DNA of 64,000 nt from positions 84,518 to 148,517 of the forward strand of contig JAJFFU010000216.1 of NCBI GenBank assembly GCA_021776465.1. The letters are read 5' to 3'. Origin of the DNA: Parvularculaceae bacterium (GTDB lineage: Bacteria > Pseudomonadota > Alphaproteobacteria > Caulobacterales > Parvularculaceae). The notes under the pieces were generated by a model. The model worked only from the letters and a program-made list of their open reading frames with translations, did not search any database and was not told the origin of the DNA. Positions 58,346 to 64,000 of this stretch are shown one piece after another; within the stretch, counting starts at the first letter, position 1, and every line of letters starts with the position of its first letter. A program made the position numbers and the translations under genes.

Positions 58346-58689
58346 AATTACATGTCACTTTGACCCACATCGAGGGCTACCTGTCTGTGACGCCTATTTA
58401 TTTAGACGGAGGTGTGATGGGATTCTTCAGCTTCCAACTATTTCACTGGATGGGTTCTTCACCAACCCAAGTGAAGCAGAGGCAAGAAATCATGTAAAAA
58501 TCTATATCGTGTTTTTGAACGCTTAGACTGCTCTGAATGTGGAATACGAGTCGGACATCGTTACGCGATTCGAGACTCTTAGAAATATTGATTATATTGG
58601 CGGTGTCTAAACGATAAATAATCAATATTATCCGAGGAAGCCTAAAATCACGTTCGTTCTCGGCTTTTATTTTTTATTTCGTCTATCTA
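58346..58689. other. 344-bp non-coding region with several inverted repeats
   Basis: No convincing gene is seen. It holds a two-step stem-loop at 58442-58475 (TTCACT/AGTGAA outside, GGGTT/AACCC inside) and a perfect 12-bp inverted repeat AATATTGATTAT / ATAATCAATATT (58584-58595 and 58618-58629). A terminator-like structure lies at 58632-58683. Candidates are a structured RNA, an origin of replication or a partition site for the ParB-like protein encoded next to it. Confidence 0.55.
58632..58683 (+). terminator. Possible terminator of the 58097-58345 transcript
   Basis: Short stems CCGAG/CTCGG or AAGCC/GGCTT enclose a long loop and are followed on the plus strand by a T-rich run (CTTTTATTTTTTATTT). 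The loop is longer than usual, so this is tentative. Confidence 0.4.
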
Positions 58690-61377
58690 TTACGTTTCAG
58701 ATGGGATTTCCTTAATACTGCCTCCTTCAGCTATTTTTACTCCACCACCTTGCTCATTTAAAAGGCTAGCAATCTGAATCAAAGTGCCCTCACACTTGTA
58801 ATAAGTTTTTGATCTGTAGGAGGTTTTATTGATGACCACTTGATGGTTTTCTAACTCTCTACCCACTACTACGTCCTTGTCTTTATGAATTAAAATACCA
58901 CTTTTATCAAATTTATAAGGGTCTAACGCTGAACCTGATAATGGGGTGACTCTGGCTCCGATCTCCCAACTTTTGCCCTCGCCAATAACATTAATAGCGC
59001 TTGTAATTTGAGCTACAGTCCCTTCAATGATATAACTATCAGGATCAGTCATCGCTTCTTGGGTAAGGACAGGCTCATCCTCTTCAAGCTCCACCACTCT
59101 AACATCATCAACAGTAAATTTTTCGCCACAACCATCTTCATCACATTCAGAATGCGCCTTTCCTTCCACGATTCCACCATCATTCATTACGTCTTGGTTT
59201 ATGACATGACGTACGAGTGGTGGTTTTGGAATAGTAGGTTTATTAGAGTCGGGATTCCAACCCATACAATCAGCTAACTCCAATAAATATTTTTTTGCTA
59301 TATCAGTCGATGATATTATCCGTTTTTTGTGTGGAATTTTAAGTTTTTGGTTTAAGTCGAAACTAAGTTTTATGCTTCCAAAATCAAGTGCTGGGGTAGG
59401 ATGCTCTGGTGACGGGTCGATAAACTTAAAAACGGACCCTTGGGGGAGAGCCTGATCGATGTCTTCTCTTTCTTTCTTAGTAAGCGACCCAATCACCACC
59501 TGATGATTAAGGATAACTTCAATAAATTTTTCGGTTTTTTCCCTTTGAATCTCAAGATTGATTTTCTTATTTTCCCATGACTGACGTTCAATATACATAG
59601 ATATATCTACATCTTTTGAGAAGTCGTCAGTATTGGTTAGAGCCTTAAACACCCATCCTTCTGGGATCAGATTATAAGGGTGATGAAACCCTTTATTTAT
59701 CTCATTTACCACTTTGTGTTGAATGCCCCCAAATACCATTCCGAATGGATCGAGAGGAGTGTTGGAGACATGAATATCCATTAACGTGTTATAGACTTCA
59801 TCACTTACTTCTACACGGCGCTTTGCATAGACCGATGTGGTAGGGTTGAACAACTGAACTCCGATATATTTTCTTACATCTGTATTTTGGGGTTTTGAAG
59901 GTGGATTCTGAGTTAAATCGATGGGAAGTTTCACTACAAGGACTGTTAAAGGAGTATAGTTATTTTCACGATTGTCGATTACCCGATGATTACCGTCTAA
60001 CAAGTACCAAATACCATTATATACCACAAGTAACGGGCGGTTTTTTTCGTTATGTTCAAAATCGTCGAGAGAGGGGAATCGGCGTCTATGTTTTACGCGA
60101 TCTGACTTTTCTGGTAAAACATACCACTGAAATGTGAAGATCGGTTGGTCTGGGGGCAATTCCTGTTCTAATGCATATCCTTCAGGAAAAGAAAGACTAT
60201 TCGAATCAAACCCTTCAATAGAAAGGAGTTCTTTCCTTTGGGAAGGTGAAGCTAGAGGCAACGGGTTGGCCTTAGCAGTTGTGGGTATACCATATAGTTT
60301 GCCATCTACAGTTGTCCTTACCATTACCTTTTCGGCAAGATTCGCATAGTCTACATACTCAGCGGTCTCCACATCTAAGTCCTCTGCCTCCATTAAACGC
60401 TCAGCCTCTTTGAGCGCCGAGTCCATGTCAGTGAATTCATTACTTATCTCATAGTCTGATCCGAAATATTTTGTGACAGATATAACTGTTGGAAAGACAA
60501 AAATCTGAACATAAAGAGGTTTTTTTATGTGGAAATACTCCAATGAAGAATCTTGTTTGTTTGTTGGACGCCAGTCGGAAGAAAACCGTAAGGTCAAAGG
60601 GTCAGCTAGGGATTGGTTATCAAGGAAGGTGTCTCTCATATACATTGGTTCCACTATCGGGCTATCAGACAGCGCGCCCCCTTGCTCATAAGTATTGAGG
60701 TCTAATCCTTCGATTTTCGATTTTTCTATGAATGATGTTTTTATCTCAGGAACTAGGTAATGTGAGTTTAGGGTTGCGGGAGTATGACCCGTTTTTTTAG
60801 CGACCTTCTTAACCACTTCGTTAAATTGCTTTACGCGGTGTTTTTCCTCTTTTCCAGCTTCAATCCGTCCTAAATAACTTAAGACATGTTCATTAGAAAG
60901 ATACCCCCGAATATCCTTAGAGGTTACTCCATAATCTGAGAGGTACCTATTGATTCGATCAGCTTTTATCTGGAAGTCCTTGGAAGTAGTAAATACCTGT
61001 TTAGATGGAGAGTTATCTATAGCGCGTCTAAGTCCAGAGGATATTTTTTCGCTTGTGACGGTTTTTTCATGATCCACACCAGATTTACCGCGGTAATTAA
61101 ACGTTATTGAATTTCCTTTAAGAGAAATGTGCTTCTTAGTGAAGCCAGTGACTCCGTAATGCCCGTTCTCACTAGCAGACTCTTCATTGCCCACCCTTTC
61201 AAGAGTTGTGAGCATTATTTTAATCACTAAGGCAGTCAGAAAGTCTTTTTCTTTTTCAGAGTCAAGGTCTTTATTTACCTGCCGTTTTAAACTTCCTATA
61301 TTGGAAGCAAGGGTGTGAATGGAATCTTTCTTCTTATCCCAACGCTCTTTGATGTCTTGATCTGATGGCTGCTCCAT
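58690..61377 (-). CDS. Topoisomerase IB-ParB-like polyvalent protein, 895 residues
   Basis: Residues ~50-215 form a type IB topoisomerase catalytic domain with all five expected residues: R61 in R-V-G-N, K98 in Y-R-G-K-S-G, R157 in S-K-D-I-R-G-Y, H198 in T-G-H-T-P and the nucleophile Y207 in N-S-H-Y-L. A ParB/Srx-type nuclease-like segment follows (about 425-480) with L-L-D-G-N-H-R (D461-G-N-H-R465). Later modules are separated by Y-E-Q-G-G-A-L, M-N-D-G-G-I-V and, at the very end, I-A-E-G-G-S-I. It probably relaxes and/or nicks and binds viral DNA. The fused architecture is unusual. Confidence 0.75.
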   Translation of the reverse strand: MEQPSDQDIKERWDKKKDSIHTLASNIGSLKRQVNKDLDSEKEKDFLTALVIKIMLTTLERVGNEESASENGHYGVTGFTKKHISLKGNSITFNYRGKSGVDHEKTVTSEKISSGLRRAIDNSPSKQVFTTSKDFQIKADRINRYLSDYGVTSKDIRGYLSNEHVLSYLGRIEAGKEEKHRVKQFNEVVKKVAKKTGHTPATLNSHYLVPEIKTSFIEKSKIEGLDLNTYEQGGALSDSPIVEPMYMRDTFLDNQSLADPLTLRFSSDWRPTNKQDSSLEYFHIKKPLYVQIFVFPTVISVTKYFGSDYEISNEFTDMDSALKEAERLMEAEDLDVETAEYVDYANLAEKVMVRTTVDGKLYGIPTTAKANPLPLASPSQRKELLSIEGFDSNSLSFPEGYALEQELPPDQPIFTFQWYVLPEKSDRVKHRRRFPSLDDFEHNEKNRPLLVVYNGIWYLLDGNHRVIDNRENNYTPLTVLVVKLPIDLTQNPPSKPQNTDVRKYIGVQLFNPTTSVYAKRRVEVSDEVYNTLMDIHVSNTPLDPFGMVFGGIQHKVVNEINKGFHHPYNLIPEGWVFKALTNTDDFSKDVDISMYIERQSWENKKINLEIQREKTEKFIEVILNHQVVIGSLTKKEREDIDQALPQGSVFKFIDPSPEHPTPALDFGSIKLSFDLNQKLKIPHKKRIISSTDIAKKYLLELADCMGWNPDSNKPTIPKPPLVRHVINQDVMNDGGIVEGKAHSECDEDGCGEKFTVDDVRVVELEEDEPVLTQEAMTDPDSYIIEGTVAQITSAINVIGEGKSWEIGARVTPLSGSALDPYKFDKSGILIHKDKDVVVGRELENHQVVINKTSYRSKTYYKCEGTLIQIASLLNEQGGGVKIAEGGSIKEIPSET
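59360..59370. repeat. AAACTWAGTTT palindrome, copy 8 (inside coding sequence)
   Basis: The same 11-mer lies here inside the topoisomerase-ParB gene; it is the only one of the eight copies away from a gene start. It may be chance. Confidence 0.4.
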
Positions 61378-61384
61378 TGAAACT

Positions 61385-61395
61385 AAACTTAGTTT
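61385..61395. promoter_or_regulatory. AAACTWAGTTT palindrome, copy 7
   Basis: This copy lies 8 nt upstream of the ATG of the topoisomerase-ParB gene (61377), within an extended repeat AAACTAAACTTAGTTTA. Confidence 0.55.
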
Positions 61396-61431
61396 ATGAA
61401 TGAGTTATCTGCTAGAATAATATTGGTTGCT

Positions 61432-61460
61432 CAAAATTATCGATAATTCTTGTATATTTG
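61432..61460. promoter_or_regulatory. Divergent promoter boxes with central 14-bp palindrome
   Basis: The perfect palindrome AATTATCGATAATT (61435-61448) lies between two outward -7 boxes: TAATTTTG on the minus strand (61439-61432, serving 61377) and TATATTTG on the plus strand (61453-61460, serving 61511). It overlaps the first box, so a dimeric regulator bound here could control both genes. Confidence 0.5.
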
Positions 61461-61510
61461 AGTTTCAATTTACTAATAAGAATCCTCAATTGTAAATCAA
61501 ATCTGATATT

Positions 61511-62698
61511 ATGGCTAAGAAATCCGCCTCTGGTGCTAAAAAAAAGAAGAGTGCTGCTAAAAACCCCAAGGCTGCTGATAAAAAAATAAACGTTAAAAAA
61601 GGTAATAGAAAAACCTCAGTGCCGAGGAAAGATGTGAAAGCGGCGGTACAGAAGGTGGCTAAAAAAGCCAAGCCAGAAAAAACCCTAGATTACAAGGCTA
61701 TACTTGAGATGCAATTCCCTGTTGCCAATTTCAACGCTGATGTATTAAAGCATGAATTAAAGAAAAGTAAAGCGGGCGCCATCAAGTCTATCTCCGCTAA
61801 ACTTGGGTTAGAATATAAGAGCGTAAAGGTTACTTTACCGGAAATCAACGCGCTTATTGATGAATACTATGTAGGTGAATTAGCTGAGAGTGTTGCTGAT
61901 GTCAATCAAGATGGAAAAGTTGACGGAAAAGACGCTGCAATTGTTGCGAAAGCTCTGAGTGATAGCGGAAAGCAGCTCACAGAGCGAGAAGCCATGGATA
62001 TAGAAGCGAAGAGCTTGGGACTCGCACATAAGGGAATTAAGGATGCCCAGCTTAGAGTTCTTATAGATCAGGTTAAGGCGGCGAATGCCACCATCACTCC
62101 TGAAGCAGCCGCGGCTGTCAAGTCAGCCACGAAAGGGGAAAAGAAACCTTCTGATGACGATAGGGAGGGAAATGCTGATGATTTAGATAGGGTTAGCGGA
62201 GATAATATTGATGCCGCAATCGCAAACGCACCAAGCTCCCCATCAGAAACACCTGCCTCCCCTCATAACTTCACAGCAGCGCCTGTTTCACAACAGACAC
62301 CGAGCGCGGTAGTCCAACCCCCTGAACGTGATCCAAATTGGAAACCAAAGCAGGCCTCGGATGATTTTCCAGACCCTATTCAGGTCAACCCATTATTAGC
62401 AAATGAAAATGCCAACCCCTCGGTATTCGCAGCCGCCACTCCGATAACTATAGATCAAGGGAAGATGAATGATTATGCTGCCGCTCTTGAAGGCACCATT
62501 AAAAATCGGCCACTTGCACATCTGCGCAATATCTCAATGAAGGATTTACGTAACATGCTTGACACCCCTAATTATCCCTTCACATATTCAATCGTACCCC
62601 AAAAGGGTGGGACGAACCAATATGAAATCATCCTTAATTTAGGAGATATTAAATCCAGAATACCAACCGCTGCACATCTGTGGCTCGGAGTGGATTAA
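61511..62698 (+). CDS. Lysine-rich, histone-like N-terminus plus EF-hand/dockerin-like loop, 395 residues
   Basis: The first ~60 residues are a K/A/S tail like histone H1 or HU-tail proteins (K-K-S-A-S-G-A-K-K-K-K-S-A-A-K). A helical region follows (K-H-E-L-K-K-S-K-A-G-A-I-K-S-I). Near residue 136 is a calcium-loop-like D-V-N-Q-D-G-K-V-D-G-K-D followed by A-A-I-V-A-K-A-L, the pattern of dockerin/EF-hand units. The middle is disordered (Pro/Ser/Ala) and the C-terminus folded. Probably a DNA-condensing or DNA-delivered viral protein. Confidence 0.62.
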   Translation: MAKKSASGAKKKKSAAKNPKAADKKINVKKGNRKTSVPRKDVKAAVQKVAKKAKPEKTLDYKAILEMQFPVANFNADVLKHELKKSKAGAIKSISAKLGLEYKSVKVTLPEINALIDEYYVGELAESVADVNQDGKVDGKDAAIVAKALSDSGKQLTEREAMDIEAKSLGLAHKGIKDAQLRVLIDQVKAANATITPEAAAAVKSATKGEKKPSDDDREGNADDLDRVSGDNIDAAIANAPSSPSETPASPHNFTAAPVSQQTPSAVVQPPERDPNWKPKQASDDFPDPIQVNPLLANENANPSVFAAATPITIDQGKMNDYAAALEGTIKNRPLAHLRNISMKDLRNMLDTPNYPFTYSIVPQKGGTNQYEIILNLGDIKSRIPTAAHLWLGVD

Positions 62699-62796
62699 AA
62701 ATACTGCGCAGAGACCGAAAGTAGGCATAGGGTCTATGGATAGGTCAAACCGACGCCCTTAAGTGGGTTAAACTGATGGCTTAAACAAGTCATTTT

Positions 62797-62832
62797 GAAG
62801 GTTCTCACAGAAATGGAGGACCTTCTCTTTTT
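62797..62832 (+). terminator. Rho-independent terminator
   Basis: The stem GAAGGTTCTC / GGAGGACCTTC (one mismatch, one bulge), loop ACAGAAAT and TCTTTTT end the transcript of 61511-62698. Confidence 0.7.
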
Positions 62833-62944
62833 ACTCCATAACCAGGGAAATATTAATAACCTTAGCCCGCAGGGCGCATCTCACCGCTCGCGGGAAGTGT
62901 TCAGCAACTCGCGCTCCCTGCGAGGAGACGCGTTACTCTTTTTG

Positions 62945-63016
62945 TTGTGGGTCAGGGGATCGAACCCCGATTCTTAGGACCAAAACCTAATGTCCTGCCA
63001 GTTAGACGAACCCACA
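62945..63016 (-). tRNA. tRNA-Gln (TTG)
   Basis: The 72-nt cloverleaf on the minus strand has acceptor stem TGTGGGT/ACCCACA, anticodon stem TTAGG/CCTAA with loop TTTTGGT (anticodon TTG), and T-arm with GGTTCGATC. CCA is not encoded. Confidence 0.9.
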
Positions 63017-63070
63017 ATATACATTTAGATGTCTCTAATAATTATCAGTTTATTCATACAAATGTCATTT

Positions 63071-63100
63071 TATAGGACATTTTATTTTATCTGTCCTATA
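63071..63100. repeat. 9-bp inverted repeat between tRNA genes
   Basis: TATAGGACA (63071-63079) and TGTCCTATA (63092-63100) form a perfect stem with a 12-nt AT-rich loop. It could be an RNA processing hairpin between the tRNAs or a recombination site. Confidence 0.6.
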
Positions 63101-63106
63101 TCTTAG

Positions 63107-63192
63107 TGCCGAGAGCGGGAATCGAACCCGCACGGGCATTACTGCCCACTGAATTTTAAGTCCAGCGTGTCTACCAATTTCACCATCTCGGC
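63107..63192 (-). tRNA. tRNA-Leu (TAA)
   Basis: The 86-nt class II tRNA on the minus strand has acceptor GCCGAGA/TCTCGGC, anticodon arm CTGGA-CTTAAAA-TTCAG (anticodon TAA), a long variable arm (GGGC/GCCC) and T-loop GGTTCGATTCC. Confidence 0.9.
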
Positions 63193-63202
63193 AAAATTCT
63201 TC

Positions 63203-63457
63203 TCAATCTATCAACCATAGTGGAAGCCTCGGAGGCTCATATTCAATGGTGTAAGGGCAATCATCTTTGGGTAGATCATAACAGTAGGGCTCTCTGTGAT
63301 CAGCCCCAATATTTGCATACCCCTTAGTCCCAGTTGGGTGATTACTCCACGACTCATTATAATATGGATATCTCCTCCCTGACTTACCTACCCAATTTAA
63401 CGGCTTGGTCTTGTAAGGTGTTAACCAAGCCACTATTTTTTCTCTTGTGATGTGCAT
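63203..63457 (-). CDS. Small protein between tRNA genes, 84 residues
   Basis: This soluble protein is rich in tyrosine, proline and tryptophan (W-V-G-K-S-G-R-R-Y-P-Y-Y-N-E-S-W). It is flanked 10 and 17 nt away by tRNA genes on the same strand. No family is recognised; codon use looks like the rest of the element. Confidence 0.5.
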   Translation of the reverse strand: MHITREKIVAWLTPYKTKPLNWVGKSGRRYPYYNESWSNHPTGTKGYANIGADHREPYCYDLPKDDCPYTIEYEPPRLPLWLID

Positions 63458-63474
63458 TATTCCTTAATCGTTTG

Positions 63475-63556
63475 TACGGGTGGAGGGACTCGAACCCTCA
63501 CGCCTTACGGCACATATTCCTAAGACAAGCGTGTCTACCAATTCCACCACACCCGC
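63475..63556 (-). tRNA. tRNA-Leu (TAG), slightly irregular, at the element boundary
   Basis: The 82-nt class II tRNA on the minus strand has 5' acceptor GCGGGTG pairing with CACCCGT (G1-U72 wobble), anticodon loop CTTAGGA (anticodon TAG), variable arm TGCC/GGCG and T-arm GAGGG/CCCTC. The anticodon stem CTTGT/ATATG contains a mismatch and a wobble. The element lies on its 3' side and proteobacterial-looking DNA on its 5' side, as expected if the gene is an attachment site or an assembly joint. Confidence 0.75.
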
Positions 63557-63929
63557 AAAACCAAAGGTTCCGGCAGTCAAATTTCGCGCCGGTCTATCCT
63601 GAAATCGCAACACAGTCAAAACCTGAATGTACCCAGATTTCCGCGACCGGTAATGCACCGCCTTGCGCAGACCAACCTGAACCGCTGGCTGGCGGCAGAC
63701 TTGCGCCACTGCTCATTCTGATAGCACGCCCTACGCCTGCACGCGGCGACTGCCCAAAATCTAGGCAAATTGCCTATTTTTCACGCAATGATCGCAATGG
63801 TGATTTGATTTTCTAGACCGGCCTTGTTATTAAGTATATGCTTTTATTTGTGTTTTTTCGATCGAGCATTCGTGGCATGCCGCATGCATGGCGTGGCACA
63901 GCCCCTCTTTCGGGATTATGGAGGAATAA
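63557..63929. other. Foreign, GC-richer non-coding flank
   Basis: From the 5' end of the tRNA-Leu the base composition changes abruptly to GC-rich sequence without any reliable gene; open frames here cross the tRNA and are chance. Only the sigma-54-type promoter and PII leader near its right end are interpretable. It looks like the intergenic DNA before glnB of an alphaproteobacterium-type genome. Confidence 0.6.
63873..63888 (+). promoter_or_regulatory. Sigma-54-type promoter before the PII gene
   Basis: TGGCATGCCGCATGCA has GG and GC exactly 10 nt apart and matches TGGCA-N6-TGC[AT] well. It lies 42 nt upstream of the PII start, fitting nitrogen-regulated glnB/glnK transcription. Confidence 0.6.
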
Positions 63930-64000
63930 ATGAAGAAGATCGAAGCGATCATCAAGCCTTTCAAGCTGGACGAGGTGAAGGAGGCCCTTCAGGAAGTTGG
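63930..64000 (+). CDS. glnB: Nitrogen regulatory protein P-II, 5' fragment
   Basis: It begins ATGAAGAAGATCGAAGCGATC after a strong ribosome-binding site (GGAGG, 6 nt before ATG) and reads MKKIEAIIKPFKLDEVKEAL, the conserved start of GlnB/GlnK. P-II senses 2-oxoglutarate and ATP/ADP and controls ammonium assimilation. It is cut by the window edge. It is GC-rich, has a Shine-Dalgarno sequence and a sigma-54 promoter, all unlike the rest of the window, so it belongs to a different genome. glnB and glnK cannot be told apart here. Confidence 0.85.
   Translation, partial: MKKIEAIIKPFKLDEVKEALQEV

Noticed and set aside
58443-58625. 60-residue minus-strand frame in the non-coding region
   Set aside because: It covers the hairpins and has no promoter or coding character; the inverted repeats explain the region better.
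63464-63816. Open frames on both strands across the right-hand tRNA-Leu
   Set aside because: They translate the tRNA itself (typical 'VVELVDTLVL'/'GWRDSNPH' signatures) and GC-rich intergenic DNA.

Overview
The window is one end of a large viral or virus-derived element, about 40% GC by eye, almost certainly of a Bacteroidota host. Several gene starts are preceded by the Bacteroidota promoter signature TAnnTTTG, twice with a TTG 20-21 nt upstream. Most starts lack a clear Shine-Dalgarno sequence, and genes are packed with ATGA or TAATG overlaps. The left edge cuts a gene, so the element continues to the left. The last ~440 bases are different: a tRNA-Leu, then GC-richer sequence with a sigma-54-type promoter and the start of a proteobacterial PII gene. 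This is either a tRNA integration boundary or a metagenomic assembly chimera.

Layout. (1) 1-2.2 kb: lysis module (M15 endolysin, holin-like protein, membrane-anchored coiled-coil protein). (2) 2.2-9 kb: receptor-binding/fibre genes rich in beta structure. (3) 9-32 kb: a tightly packed virion module of more than 25 mostly small proteins, nearly all with one N- or C-terminal membrane span. It also holds a membrane-anchored GH19-like muralytic enzyme, a zincin peptidase, a spike-like protein with a beta-propeller, and the probable major capsid gene (27790-28557) with its own promoter and strong terminator. (4) 28.9-31 kb: a short plus-strand glycosyltransferase cluster. (5) 32.98-34.54 kb: a complete IS1595-type insertion sequence with 8-bp target duplication and two passenger ORFs. 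(6) 34.5-44.4 kb: a glycan/modification cassette (glycosyltransferases, FkbM-type and other methyltransferases, two sulfotransferases, an acyl carrier protein) interleaved with paralogues of the capsid-type domain. (7) 44.4-48.5 kb: a HerA/FtsK/A32-like packaging-type ATPase, a disordered acidic protein, a DnaA-domain-IV-like protein, a PEP-repeat protein and two tiny membrane proteins. (8) 48.5-61.4 kb: very large polyvalent-type proteins with recurrent x-x-G-G motifs, including a topoisomerase IB-ParB fusion. (9) 61.5-63.5 kb: a lysine-rich protein with an EF-hand/dockerin-like loop, and a tRNA cluster.

How it fits together. A packaging-type ATPase, a family of jelly-roll-like capsid/spike paralogues, dozens of small membrane-anchored proteins and membrane-anchored muralytic enzymes are present. 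No portal, large terminase, tail tube, sheath or tape-measure protein is visible. This fits a tailless, membrane-containing icosahedral virus much larger than the familiar ~10-20 kb members of that class. The modification cassette may decorate virion or host surface glycans. The giant proteins and the topoisomerase would act on DNA early in infection. The capsid assignment is inference from context and paralogy, not from structural comparison.

An 11-bp near-palindrome, AAACTWAGTTT, occurs eight times, six of them within 25 nt upstream of start codons. It looks like an element-wide regulatory signal.
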